Shown: piece by piece, positions 24,411 to 38,487 of the stretch
Numbering within the stretch: position 1 is the first letter of the stretch
Layout of the letters: every line of letters starts with the position of its first letter
NCBI GenBank assembly: GCA_963662155.1
Contig: OY759267.1
Coordinates: 38,860,278-38,924,277 of the forward strand
DNA length: 64,000 bases
Direction of reading: 5' to 3'
Source of the DNA: Lamellibrachia columna
Taxonomy: Eukaryota; Annelida; Polychaeta; Sabellida; Siboglinidae
Made by a program: the position numbers and the translations under genes
The notes under the pieces: model-generated
The model's input: the letters and a program-made list of their open reading frames with translations, nothing else
Told to the model about the DNA's origin: nothing
Databases searched by the model: none

Positions 24411-24975
24411 AAGAATTGACTTTAGTCGGTAGATCTGGTAAAGAAAAGAATTGTGGATATCCAAAATGGTAAACACTGTGTGGGTCAAGGCTGATCATCT
24501 CTCGTCACACGACAAAGTTAAAAAATTTCACCAAGGAACAAAATCATGACTATTCAGCATTTCGATTTTCACTTCAGTAAATGATTGAACAAGCATTAAC
24601 TAATTTAATAGTTTGTCTGATGGTTTCACAAAAACGACATACAACAGTCAGCTATTATTTGCTTATATTCTTTTGGTACTTTATCAGGCTGTTCTGTCAA
24701 GAATAATGAACACCAAATACTATTTTGATGCCACTCTGAGATTGTGGCCGCTACAGCGGGGACAGAGTTCAATTCACGAACATATTAACGAATATGTTGA
24801 AAATGCTGAAAAATCACGATTTTCGCCCTTGGTGAAATTTCGTAATTTTGTCATATTATCGATGAGAGGAACGAATGAACTCCCATGATCGGCATTGACT
24901 ACCACAGTGTTTACCATTTTGGATATCTACTATTTTGATCCTCACTAGATCTAACTATTGAAGTCAATTCTACGG
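24411..24975. mobile_element. Fold-back/MITE-like inverted repeat
   Basis: Arms about 24,411-24,550 and 24,810-24,975 are imperfect reverse complements (GATATCCAAAATGGTAAACA against TGTTTACCATTTTGGATATC; TTTCACCAAGG against CCTTGGTGAAATTT). The 91-codon plus-strand frame at 24,613-24,888 spans the loop and right arm and has no family resemblance. Possibly a non-autonomous DNA element. Confidence 0.65.
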
Positions 24976-25122
24976 TCTATCCATCAGTTCAAAGCACCCC
25001 CGAAGAGTAACTCTCGCGAAAATCGCAAGGACAAATGTTTACAAGAATATTTAATTCCCTCTGCTATTTCGGTCTTAAATATTTTTTTTTAATTACTTGT
25101 TTCCTGTAATGGTGAGAGTTAA

Positions 25123-25124
25123 CA

Positions 25125-25160
<36 letters not shown>

Positions 25161-25161
25161 T
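25123..25161. repeat. (GCGT)n microsatellite
   Basis: Nine to ten tetranucleotide units. Confidence 0.95.
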
Positions 25162-25529
25162 CTTAAGTGGGGAAGAGGAGGGGAGGTGTGGAAGCCAGTG
25201 GAAATGGTAAACAAATCAAGTACAACAGCTGCAGATGTATTAAACAATTGTGTGATGTGTGTTTTAACAATTTTATTACTGACAATGTAGTGTGCATTGG
25301 AAACGAAAACTTCCGTTTTTCATTTATTTTGAAACGGACAGTACAATTGTTGAATTTTAAATTTAATAAAACACATATTTATTGAAATCGAAATAGAAGT
25401 AACTGACACTTCAGCATGATACAATTTAACACTAGCTGTGTTTCTGAAGATGGATGTACTGTAGTTTCTTAAAACGGAATTCGATGTAAATTATCGCACA
25501 TTTGGCGTGGCCATGTTTATAATATTAGT

Positions 25530-25962
25530 GTATATTCAGAAGTTCGAACATTACAGAACAATGAGTTTAACATCAGTTGTACGCAAATTATTAGAAAAGT
25601 TAATTAGAGACCATATGCTGGAATTCCTTGTAAAACATCAACTAATAAATAAATCTCAACATGGGTTCTTAAAGGCAAGGTCATATATAACCAATATGTT
25701 ATGCTTTTTGGAAGAAATTAAAAGTGGGTAGATGATGGGTCACCACTCAAAATTGTCTACTAAGGTTTTCAGAAAGCTTTCGATAAAATGCCACGTCAAA
25801 GATTGTTACTTAAATTAAAAGCGGCAAAGGTGATGGTGTGAGCAACTGGACAGAAAGTGGTTCACATACATAAATCAGAGAGTAATAGTAGATGGTGAAA
25901 TTTCAAACTGGAAATCTGCTTTAAGTGGGATACCATAGGGATATCTGTATTAGGACCTATGG

Positions 25963-26055
<93 letters not shown>

Positions 26056-26570
26056 GGGCGAATTAGGAGAACTATCACATATAAGGATAAACAGCTAATT
26101 GTACCCTTGTACAAATCAATATGTAGGCTTCGTTTAGAATATTGCATTCAAGCACGGAGGCCATATCGTAAGAAGGACACAGACAAGCTAGAAAAAATAC
26201 AGCAACTAAAGTGATTCTAGACCTGAGAGACCTTAGACATGAAAGCCGCTTAATGTGGTTTGACAACACCAGAGATCGTGAGACTAAGAGGAGACCAGAT
26301 AGAAGTTTTTAGATAGAAATGTAGAAATATTGAATGGTTATGAGAATATTATAGGGATATTTTCTTCAAACTTAAAGAAGGCAGTAGAACCAGAGGACAC
26401 AAAGCAGCACTAGTTAAGAAACAGTGCAGGTTGGACATGTACTCTTTCTCACAGAGGGTCATAAATAAATGTAGGAAACTTTCAAATTATGTGTCAATGC
26501 TAGTAGTATGAATATATTTTAAAATAAAATTGACAGATATCTGGTAAAGGTGGATTATACGTAGATGAAA
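25530..26570 (+). mobile_element. CR1/L2-like LINE relic with an AT tract replacing the catalytic region
   Basis: Plus-strand copy of the family seen at 11,735-14,290. It starts in the reverse transcriptase (YRTMSLTSVVRKLLEKLIRD, then HQLINKSQHGFLKARSY). It continues with frameshifts to the LGP motif region at about 25,950 and is then replaced by (AT)n at 25,966-26,052. After the tract it resumes in the C-terminal domain (KDKQLIVPLYKSI- and RPYRKKDTDKLEK-like) through to about 26,570. The FADD segment and roughly 500-600 bp are lost. Confidence 0.85.
25966..26052. repeat. (AT)n microsatellite inside LINE relic
   Basis: Pure AT; see the surrounding element. Confidence 0.97.
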
Positions 26571-26574
26571 AAAA

Positions 26575-27130
26575 ATTAGACACTCGATACGCTAATGGCT
26601 TCCATGTCCACTTACTTGACACCAGAAACTTGTAGTTTTGGATGGCAATCTTGTTATATCTTGCTTCACCAAAACTTCCTAACAATGACGTCTTTATAAA
26701 GGACTCCGGAACGATAATACAAACACTGTGACCAACAGAACCTGAAGGAGAGGCAGCGATCACCACTCGTCTCGAGGCAACATGAGCGGTACACAGTTGG
26801 CAAGTATTGTATCTGGTAGAGACGTATAATCACATGCCATTATTTAAACCAATCAGGTGTTTATTACCGAAATCAGATATGATTATGTTTCATAATATAT
26901 AGGACACCAGGCGAGGTTAATCATACTAGTCTCACGCAGAGCAAAATTAACATTTGAAGTCACATGTATAGTTGTCTTAAAATGCGTCACAATTTCAACA
27001 TGTTATTAAACGTGATTATATGACAGTGTAGCACACCAGTGATATTGGCAACAATACGTTCCAATTCACATCATAATCAATAACTGCTATATAAATGTTT
27101 AGTGGTACTTCATGTGACTATTTCAACTCG
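26575..27130. other. Unassigned DNA upstream of the lectin locus
   Basis: No recognised repeat. A few short frames only. Confidence 0.45.
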
Positions 27131-27136
27131 TTGTAG

Positions 27137-27188
27137 AATGCGTGTTTGGTCCTTCTGCTGGTGGCGGTGAGCGTGCACTGCAGCCATG
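27137..27188 (+). CDS. Candidate signal-peptide exon of the F-type lectin gene
   Basis: The frame starting at 27,137 reads about 17 residues with a strong hydrophobic core (ACLVLLLVAVSVHCSH). It ends in phase 1 at a good donor, CATG|GTAAGT (27,188/27,189). Phase 1 is exactly what the first lectin exon (29,238) needs, and joining them gives a secretory leader running into the start of the lectin domain. Two problems remain. The nearby ATG (27,138) is out of frame with the hydrophobic reading and meets a stop after ten codons, and a stop (TAG, 27,134-27,136) lies directly before. That TAG could itself be a splice acceptor, leaving the start codon in an unseen upstream exon; otherwise the leader is frameshifted. 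Inference, not proof. Confidence 0.35.
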
Positions 27189-27189
27189 G

Positions 27190-28275
27190 TAAGTTCTTGT
27201 GGTGAGTCAGTGGTGAGTGGTTGCAATATTGAGCTGCTGATTTGTTTAGATATACTGTCGGTATGATACGCCCTTTTGTCGAGTCACTGGTGATTGTTTG
27301 GTGGTACTGTTGAAAGTAGAATGTAGAACGCACGCACTCGTGGAACAGTAATTCCCTCTTGCTAATTAGTGTGTATGTCTAGTCACGTTACTTGACGCAG
27401 TGTACGCGAAATATTCTGATATAGTAAGTTCGTTGATTTAACTATTCGATAGTAGAACACAACCGTAAAGTCTCAGGCTACAAGTTGAAGAAATTGGGGA
27501 AAAGGGTTTATAAAGCATTCCACGGCTCACGATTTGAATACAGCCCTCTATTAAAAAACATTATCGCGTATTTAGCTGAACATTTGAACATTTTAATTAG
27601 AGTTAGCGTCACAATATAAACAGAAGATTTGTCTTTATTGTTTATGTTTGCATTTTTTAAGCTATGCCATTGTAAAAGTTGAAAATTGTGGTTCAGATAG
27701 TATAATGTTTTTGGGCGGGTCAAAAGTTTGTATTTATTCAGAACATCCATGACATTTTTTATATTACATAACACCTCAACAAATGAAACATTCACTTACG
27801 CGTGTATAATACCAGTCCTAAAAATTAAACCATGCACATTTCACTCCGTGTGGGGTATGTTTTCCCAAAAAAGTGCTTGCGGAAATTCTATTTTTTTTCT
27901 AAGGAAAGTATATGTGGGATATCAGAAAAACAACGCCACGACCATTCCATCACGATATGCCTCCGATACCTATCTCAATAGCACATTAATATTAATATAT
28001 GTTTCAATGATTCTGCAGTAATATAATCGTTGCTCTAATGTCTGCTTTGCAACATAGTCTGTGCTACTTTCGTATATAACAGGATCTTTTGCAACATCTA
28101 TTACAGGATCACCAGGAAGATGTCTACTAAGGATTTAATCAAATTGCTATGTCCACACATCACTCCTGGCTGATCCTTCAATTAACAATTTCCACAGTCA
28201 TCCTTCACCGTATTGGTTGTCTACCTTTTTCGGTGGTGTTTTTCTTTTAATGTTGTACACTTTGTAATGTTGTAT
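27190..28275. other. Presumed first intron of the lectin locus, left part
   Basis: No other gene seen. Contains only short chance frames and AT-rich DNA. Confidence 0.4.
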
Positions 28276-28815
28276 TGTATGTATGTATGTATGTATGTAT
28301 GTATGTATGTATGTATGTATGTATGTATGTATGTATGTATGTATGTATGTATGTATGTATGTATGTATGTATGTATGTATGTATGTATGTATGTATGTAT
28401 GTATGTATGTATGTATGCATGCATGCATGTATGTATGTATGTATGTATGCATGTATGCATGTATATACGCATGAATGCATTTATGTATGTGTATTTCTGC
28501 ATGCATGTATGTATATATGCATGCATGCATGTATATATGTATGCATTTATTTATCACGTACATGTATATGTATGTATGTATGTGTTTGAATGTATGTATG
28601 TATGTACGTACGTATGTATGTATGTATGTATGTATGTATGTATGCATGCATGCATGCATGTATGCAAGTTTCTATGTATGTATGTACGTAAGCATGTATG
28701 TATCTATGTATTTATGTATATATGTATGTATGTATCTATGTATGTACGTATGTACGTATGCATGCATGCAGGTATGTATGCATCCATGTATATATGTATG
28801 TATGTATGCATTTAT
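28276..28815. repeat. (GTAT)n microsatellite with GCAT variants
   Basis: About 540 bp of tetranucleotide repeat, very regular to 28,425, then interspersed with GCATGCAT and CGTA variants. A matching reversed tract lies at 61,915-62,360 next to the minus-strand lectin module, so it belongs to the duplicated lectin neighbourhood. The long open frames here are artefacts. Confidence 0.95.
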
Positions 28816-29128
28816 TTATTAGAGTGGTAATTTTTGGCATGGAAAAAGGTAATTTCTTCAAACAATCAGTATATAAATCTATGCAAAATTGAAACTTTCA
28901 TCCTATTACTTTATTTCCTACATTTGTTTCCGTGTATTCATTCTTCTAACAACTTTGACTTCACGATGCACAATGCATGGACGTCTTTTATGCCTTTGAT
29001 CGAATAGCCTTTACGAAGTAATTGCGACGAGCTTCCCAAAGAAGTCGAATTAGTTTTTTGAATGAACAGGTGTGTCGGATGGTGAAGGGCACTGTGCTCT
29101 GAACACTCATACGGTGTGGATGCCGCGC

Positions 29129-29137
29129 TATATAAGG
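29129..29137 (+). promoter_or_regulatory. TATA-box-like element upstream of lectin module A
   Basis: TATATAAGG, about 100 bp before the first lectin exon. The same element is kept before module Z on the minus strand (61,576-61,584) but reads CTATACATGG in modules B-G. This is compatible with a promoter only at the first module of each locus; a chance match is possible. Confidence 0.35.
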
Positions 29138-29237
29138 CCGTATATGTTGCATCGAGTGTCCTTGTTTTCTTCTAGCAACTTTGAATTCACAATGCACGAT
29201 GTCCATACACGTCTGTTATGCTTTTGATGTGATTCAG

Positions 29238-29453
29238 AGTTACCAAATGTAGCACTCCGCAGACCAGCGTTCCAGTCGTCGGTCAGAGGCGGCCGCCCTG
29301 CGTCCTTAGCAGTCGACGGCAACAGAAACTCGAACAGTGAGGCCTTTCACAGCTGCAGCGTTATGCAAGCGAATCCGAGAGCTTGGTGGGCCGTCGATCT
29401 GGGAGCCGTCTTTAATGTGAAGGAAGTCGCCATTTCACAACGTAATAGTTATG
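29238..29453 (+). CDS. F-type lectin domain, N-terminal exon, module A
   Basis: 216 bp, acceptor GATTCAG|AG, phase 1 at both ends. It encodes the first half of an F-type lectin (fucolectin) domain: LPNVALRRPAFQSS, then LAVDGNRNSNSEAFHSC and WWAVDLGAVFNVKEVAIS, a classical series for these calcium-dependent, sugar-binding jelly-roll domains of secreted innate-immunity lectins. The structural Cys in HSC is present. The residue normally His in the SCxH position is Val. The Arg of the family's RxD motif is kept (QRNS) but the Asp is Ser. The donor is GC (ATG|GCAAGT) instead of GT, unlike every other module. Modules B-G repeat this exon at 2.2-2.5 kb spacing. Confidence 0.88.
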
Positions 29454-30036
29454 GCAAGTTAAGAGAAGATCTTTTTTATGTCTCCGGTCATGCGACAGTA
29501 GTGGATGTAACGTGGTGTGTCATTTAATGACTTGTGTAAGTTGATGTTTGTTTGTTTGTTTGTTTGTTTGTTTGTTTTACTATGTGTTTTAAAAGGTTGT
29601 TGTGTAATTTAAATAACACATGCGTATTTACAGTATGTATACTTCAATTCATATTACTTGGTGCTGTAAATGCTGGGATTATAGACTAATAAATAGAGAT
29701 CTTCTCCCCACAGTGTACTATTAAAATTTCTAGAGAAGTGAATCCAAAAGATTGTTATCCTGTCTGCATGTAGGGGTAAACGTAATTAAAATATCTATGT
29801 TACTTTTTGTTTGGTGCTCATTTGAAGATGTGCCCGGTGGTCAAAATCGGAACATCAAAATCGCCCGGGCACATTGGATCACGCCTGAAAGAAATTTGTA
29901 CAGCATTCCGATTTTCATTAAGACTCGATCTATCTCCGATTGTTAACTAACAAAGTAGTATGTGATTCGTTAGTCGTCCAGTTGATAGAAAGTTATATGT
30001 TGAAATACTGACAAAGAACAACATTTATGTTTGTAG
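29454..30036 (+). other. Intron inside module A (583 bp, GC-AG)
   Basis: It differs from the matching 563-bp introns of B-G mainly by a longer (GTTT)n run (29,546-29,577). It contains a 10-bp perfect inverted pair, ATGTGCCCGG / CCGGGCACAT (about 29,828-29,874). No exon is needed between the two halves for a complete domain. Confidence 0.6.
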
Positions 30037-30270
30037 TGGAATCACTGGCCAAATTCATCGTGGCTGCCACTAACGTTGACCCAGAGACCACCTCTCCGAG
30101 TCAATTGTCTCCTTCCAACTACGCCGTATGCGCCACTCGACTCGAGCCCATACCGAGGTCGACGACGATGACATTCCGATGTGACGTCTCCGGCCGCTAC
30201 GTGTTTGTTCTCAGACAAGAGCCGATCATTAATTTCCAACTGTGCGAAGTGGAGGTCTATGGAGAAAAAC
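30037..30270 (+). CDS. F-type lectin domain, C-terminal exon, module A
   Basis: 234 bp, acceptor TTTGTAG, donor AAAAAC|GTACGT, phase 1 at both ends. It encodes SLAKFIVAATNVDPET, SNYAVCA, TTMTFRC, SGRYVFVL and QLCEVEVYG: the second half of the F-type domain including its three remaining structural cysteines (VCA, FRC, QLCE) and the hallmark GRYV...LCEVEVYG ending. Where fucose-binding members have adjacent Cys-Cys and a second Arg just after RxD, this protein has Tyr-Val and Leu. With the N-terminal exon the domain totals 150 residues, the usual size. Confidence 0.9.
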
Positions 30271-31630
<1,360 letters not shown>

Positions 31631-31846
31631 AGTTACCGAATGTAGCACTCCGCAGACCAGCGTTCCAATCTTCGATCAGAGGCGACCGCCCTGCGTCCTT
31701 AGCAGTCGACGGCAACAGAAACTCGAACAGTGAGGCCTTTCACAGCTGCAGCGTTATGCAAGCGAATCCGAGAGCTTGGTGGGCCGTCGATCTGGGAGCC
31801 GTCTTTAATGTGAAGGAAGTCGCAATTTCACAACGTAATAGTTATG
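31631..31846 (+). CDS. F-type lectin domain, N-terminal exon, module B
   Basis: 216 bp, phase 1-1, standard GT donor (ATG|GTAAGT). Differs from module A in SIRGD instead of SVRGG after FQSS. All signature residues are as in A: single Cys, Val at the His position, RNS for RxD. Confidence 0.88.
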
Positions 31847-32409
31847 GTAAGTTAAGAGAAGATCTTTTTTATGTCTCCGGTCATGCGACAGTAGTGGATG
31901 TAAAGTGGTGTGTCATTTAATGACTTGTGTAAGTTGATGTTTGTTTGTTTCACTGTGTGTTTTAAAAGGTTCTTGTGTAATTTAAATAACACATGCGTAT
32001 TTACAGTATGTATATTTCAATTCATATTACTTGGTGCTGTAAATGCTGGGATTTTAGACTAATAAATAGAGATCTTCTCCCCACAGTGTACTATTAACAT
32101 TTCTAGACAAGTGAATCCAAAAGATTGTTATCCTGTCTGCATGTCGGGGTAAACGTAATTAAAATATCTATGTTACTTTTTGTTTGGTTCTCATTTGAAG
32201 ATGTGCCCGGTGGTCAAAATCGGAACATCAAAATCGCCCGGGCACATTGGATCACGCCTGAAAGAAATTTGTACAGCATTCCGATTTTCATTAAGACTCG
32301 GTCTATCTCCGATTGTTAACGAACAAAGTAGTACGTGATTCGTTAGTCGTCCAGTTGATAGAAAGTTATATGTTGAAATACTGACAAAGAACAACATTTA
32401 TGTTTGTAG

Positions 32410-32643
32410 TGGAATCACTGGCCAAATTCATCGTGGCTGCCACTAACGTTGACCCCGAGACCTCCTCTCCGAGTCAATTGTCTCCTTCCAACTACGCCGT
32501 ATGCGCCACTCGACTCGAGCCCATACCGAGGTCGACGACGATGACATTCCGATGTGACGTCTCCGGCCGCTACGTGTTTGTTCTCAGACAAGAGCCGATC
32601 ATTAATTTCCAACTGTGCGAAGTGGAGGTCTATGGAGAAAAAC
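32410..32643 (+). CDS. F-type lectin domain, C-terminal exon, module B
   Basis: 234 bp, phase 1-1. Differs from A by PETSSP instead of PETTSP. Three cysteines and the GRYVFVL / LCEVEVYG ending are intact. Confidence 0.9.
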
Positions 32644-33338
32644 GTACGTCACACTGAAGTGGTTACGCTTCTTGCCTACCCTTTACAAAATAAATCTATA
32701 ACATTTTGGATAGATTATTCCATAGGATTTGCGGACATAGCTAGAGAATTTTCAGCATTCCATAATTTTCTGTGCAACATTCTATTATATTATGTAGACG
32801 CCTATAAATCTCTATGTAATTGTATAGAGTTTTTATAGAATTAGTTAGATTTCCTTTGTTAAGGGGAGTCATTTATTCTCATAGTAGTTAAGTTGATGTT
32901 CTATTGCTCCAGCTTTCCGACCCATACATCAATGCTGAGATAGCCTTTGAATGAAATGTCTACATTTTAATTTACACACTCATGATATTTGATTTCCGTA
33001 CGGTCAAAGGTTTGATGAAGTTAGCTTCGCCGCCGCTGTAGCCACGATGGCTCTGGTGGAATCGAAAACTAAGAGGGTATAACTATTCATATTCTTTGTT
33101 TCGTCTACATCATTCATAACTTTGCAATAGGTAATTATCAGATATTTCACCTAATCAATCAGTCAACATACCAATATCGTCCAGGAATGTGTGAGTTAGA
33201 GCTGACTTAACGAAAACAGTTTATATCATATTCATACATCTCACACAGATAGTATTGGCTGCCTGGAAGATATTGGTAACCCATATCCATTAACATATGT
33301 AGTACCCGATGATATGCCACGTGGACTTCTTTACCAGA

Positions 33339-33538
<200 letters not shown>

Positions 33539-33917
33539 GTAGACAGAATGCTATGTATGTATTAGAACATTATCTTGCTTTACGTTGCTCTGGTTCATTC
33601 AGCTGTATAAAAGAGTAGTTGGGTGTAGATACTGATGGATATGTGATCGAATAGTCTTTACGCAGTAATTGCGATGAGACTGAAAGCTTCCCAGAGAAGT
33701 TGAATTGGTTTAGTGAATGAACAGGTGTGTCGGGTGATGAACTGTAAGGCGCACTGAAACCTCATGCGGTGTGGATACCGCGCTATACATGGCCGTGTAT
33801 GTTTCTTCGAGTGTCCTTTCTCTTCCTGTTCGCGCGAACGGGGGTGTTTTCTTCTAGCAACTTTGAATTCACAATTCACGTTGCGTACACGTCTGTTATG
33901 CCTTTGATGTGATTCAG

Positions 33918-34133
33918 AGTTACCGAATGTAGCACTCCGCAGACCAGCGTTCCAATCTTCGATCAGAGGCGACCGCCCTGCGTCCTTAGCAGTCGACGGC
34001 AACAGAAACTCGAACAGTGAGGCCTTTCACAGCTGCAGCGTTATGCAAGCGAATCCGAGAGCTTGGTGGGCCGTCGATCTGGGAGCCGTCTTTAATGTGA
34101 AGGAAGTCGCCATTTCACAACGTAATAGTTATG
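33918..34133 (+). CDS. F-type lectin domain, N-terminal exon, module C
   Basis: 216 bp, phase 1-1, GT donor. Protein identical to module B over this exon (SIRGD type). Confidence 0.88.
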
Positions 34134-34696
34134 GTAAGTTAAGAGAAGATCTTTTTTATGTCTCCGGTCATGCGACAGTAGTGGATGTAAAGTGGTGTGT
34201 CATTTAATGACTTGTGTAAGTTGATGTTTGTTTGTTTCACTGTGTGTTTTAAAAGGTTCTTGTGTAATTTAAATAACACATGCGTATTTACAGTATGTGT
34301 ATTTCAATTCATATTACTTGGTGCTGTAAATGCTGGGATTTTAGACTAATAAATAGAGATCTTTTCCCCACAGTGTACTATTAACATTTCTAGACAAGTG
34401 AATCCAAAAGATTGTTATCCTGTCTGCATGTCGGGGTAAACGTAATTAAAATATCTATGTTACTTTTTGTTTGGTTCTCATTTGAAGATGTGCCCGGTGG
34501 TCAAAATCGGAACATCAAAATCGCCCGGGCACATTGGATCACGCCTGAAAGAAATTTGTACAGCATTCCGATTTTCATTAAGACTCGGTCTATCTCCGAT
34601 TGTTAACGAACAAAGTAGTATGTGATTCGTTAGTCGTCCAGTTGATAGAAAGTTATATGTTGAAATACTGACAAAGAACAACATTTATGTTTGTAG

Positions 34697-34930
34697 TGGA
34701 ATCACTGGCCAAATTCATCGTGGCTGCCACTAACGTTGACCCCGAGACCACCTCTCCGAGTCAATTGTCTCCTTCCAACTACGCCGTATGCGCCACTCGA
34801 CTCGAGCCCATACCGAGGTCGACGACGATGACATTCCGATGTGACGTCTCCGGCCGCTACGTGTTTGTTCTCAGACAAGAGCCGATCATTAATTTCCAAC
34901 TGTGCGAAGTGGAGGTCTATGGAGAAAAAC
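34697..34930 (+). CDS. F-type lectin domain, C-terminal exon, module C
   Basis: 234 bp, phase 1-1. PETTSP type. Its downstream spacer shares private variants with module F (ACACTCTCATG, AAACTAATAGGG, CATTCATTAC). Confidence 0.9.
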
Positions 34931-35625
34931 GTACGTCACACTGAAGTGGTTACGCTTCTTGCCTACCCTTTACAAAATAAATCTATAACATTTTGGATAG
35001 ATTATTCCATAGGATTTGCGGACATAGCTAGAGAATTTTCAGCATTCCATAATTTTCTGTGCAACATTCTATTATATTATGTAGACGCCTATAAATCTCT
35101 ATGTAATTGTATAGAGTTTTTATAGAATTAGTCAGATTTCCTTTGTTAAGGGGAGTCATTTATTCTCATAGTAGTTAAGTTGATGTTCTATTGCTCCAGC
35201 TTTCCGACCCATACATCAATGCTGAGATAGCCTTTGAATGAAATGTCTACATTTTAATTTACACTCTCATGATATTTGATTTCCGTACGGTCAAAGGTTT
35301 GATGAAGTTAGCTTCGCCGCCGCTGTAGCCACGATGGCTCTGGTGGAATCGAAAACTAATAGGGTATAACTATTCATATTCTTTGTTTCGTCTACATCAT
35401 TCATTACTTTGCAATAGGTAATTATCAGATATTTCACCTGATCAATCAGTCAACATACCAATATCGTCCAGGAATGTGTGAGTTAGAGCTGACTTAACGA
35501 AAACAGTTTATATCATATTCATACATCTCACACAGATAGTATTAGCTGCCTGGAAGATATTGGTAACCCATATCCATTAACATATGTAGTACCCGATGAT
35601 ATGCCACGTGGACTTCTTTACCAGA

Positions 35626-35984
<359 letters not shown>

Positions 35985-36360
35985 GACAGAATGCTATGTA
36001 TGTATTAGAACATTATCTTGCTTTACGTTGCTCTGGTTCATTCAGCTGTATAAAAGAGTAGTTGGGTGTAGATACTGATGGATATGTGATCGAATAGTCT
36101 TTACGCAGTAATTGCGATGAGACTGAAAGCTTCCCAGAGAAGTTGAATTGGTTTAGTGAATGAATAGGTGTGTCGGGTGATGAACTGTAAGGCGCACTGA
36201 AACCTCATGCGGTGTGGATACCGCGCTATACATGGCCGTGTATGTTTCTTCGAGTGTCCTTTCTCTTCCTGCTCGCGCGAACGGGGGTGTTTTCTTCTAG
36301 CAACTTTGAATTCACAATTCACGTTGCGTACACGTCTGTTATGCCTTTGATGTGATTCAG

Positions 36361-36576
36361 AATTACCGAATGTAGCACTCCGCAGACCAGCGTTCCAGTC
36401 TTCGATCAGAGGCGGCCGCCCTGCGTCATTAGCAGTCGACGGCAACAGAAACTCGAACAGTGAGGCCTTTCACAGCTGCAGCGTTATGCAAGCGAATCCG
36501 AGAGCTTGGTGGGCCGTCGATCTGGGAGCCGTCTTTAATGTGAAGGAAGTCGCCATTTCACAACGTAATAGTTATG
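36361..36576 (+). CDS. F-type lectin domain, N-terminal exon, module D
   Basis: 216 bp, phase 1-1. The first base pair of the exon is AA instead of AG, but the preceding exon ends in C, so the split codon is CAA (Gln) either way. SIRGG type, with a silent TCA-TTA at Ser-Leu. Confidence 0.88.
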
Positions 36577-37139
36577 GTAAGTTAAGAGAAGATCTTTTTT
36601 ATGTCTCCGGTCATGCGACAGTAGTGGATGTAAAGTGGTGTGTCATTTAATGACTTGTGTAAGTTGATGTTTGTTTGTTTCACTGTGTGTTTTAAAAGGT
36701 TCTTGTGTAATTTAAATAACACATGCGTATTTACAGTATGTATACTTCAATTCATATTACTTGGTGCTGTAAATGCTGGGATTATAGACTAATAAATAGA
36801 GATCTTCTCCCCACAGTGTACTATTAAAATTTCTAGACAAGTGAATCCAAAAGATTGTTATCCTGTCTGCATGTCGGGGTAAACGTAATTAAAATTTCTA
36901 TGTTACTTTTTGTTTGGTGCTCATTTGAAGATGTGCCCGGTGGTCAAAATCGGAACATGAAAATCGCCCGGGCACATTGGATCACGCCTGAAAGAAATTT
37001 GTACAGCATTCCGATTTTCATTAAGACTCGATCTATCTCCGATTGTTAACGAACAAAGTAGTATGTGATTCGTTAGTCGTCCAGTTGGTGGAAAGTTATA
37101 TGTTGAAATACTAGCAAAGAACAACATTTATGTTTGTAG

Positions 37140-37373
37140 TGGAATCACTGGCCAAATTCATCGTGGCTGCCACTAACGTTGACCCCGAGACCACGTCTCC
37201 GAGTCAATTGTCTCCTTCCAACTACGCCGTATGCGCCACTCGAATCGAGCCGATACCGAGGTCGACGACGATGACATTCCGATGTGACGTCTCCGGCCGC
37301 TACGTGTTTGTTCTCAGACAAGAGCCGATCATTAATTTCCAACTGTGCGAAGTGGAGGTCTATGGAGAAAAAC
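37140..37373 (+). CDS. F-type lectin domain, C-terminal exon, module D
   Basis: 234 bp, phase 1-1. RIEPIP where A-C have RLEPIP. Otherwise as A. Confidence 0.9.
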
Positions 37374-38070
37374 GTACGTCACACTGAAGTGGTTACGCTT
37401 CTTGCCTACCCTTTACAAAATAAATCTATAACATTTTGGATAGATTATTCCATAGGATTTTTGCGGACATAGCTAGAGAATTTTCAGCATTCCATAATTT
37501 TCTGTGCAACATTCTATTATATTATGTAGACGCCTATACATCTCTATGTAATTGTATAGAGTTTTTATAGAATTAGTCAGATTTCCTTTGTTAAGGGGAG
37601 TCATTTATTCTCATAGTAGTTAAGTTGATGTTCTATTGCTCCAGCTTTCCGACCCATACATCAATGCTGAGATAGCCTTTGAATGAAATGTCTACATTTT
37701 AATTTACACCCTCATGATATTTGATTTCCGTACGGTCAAAGGTTTGATGAAGTTAGCTTCGCCGCCGCTGTAGCCACGATGGCTCTGGTGGAATCGAAAA
37801 CTAAGAGGGTATAACTATTCATATTCTTTGTTTCGTCTACATCATTCATAACTTTGCAATCGGTAATTATCAGATATTTCACCTAATCAATCAGTCAACA
37901 TACCAATATCGTCCAGGAATGTGTGAGTTAGAGCTGACTTAACGAAAACATTTTATATCATATTCATACATCTCACACAGATAGTATTGGCTGCCTGGAA
38001 GATATTGGTAACCCATATCCATTAACATATGTAGTACCCGATGATATGCCACGTGGACTTCTTTACCAGA

Positions 38071-38487
<417 letters not shown>

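Noticed and set aside
28198..28830. Open frames of YVCM/HTYI repeats (also 61.86-62.44 kb)
   Set aside because: Product of a stop-free tetranucleotide repeat on both strands.
29752..29946. 64-codon frame recurring inside each module's internal intron
   Set aside because: No cysteine or motif pattern of the domain. The domain is already complete from the two flanking exons, which join in phase 1.
30042..30239. Minus-strand frame opposite each C-terminal lectin exon
   Set aside because: Antisense shadow with no family match.
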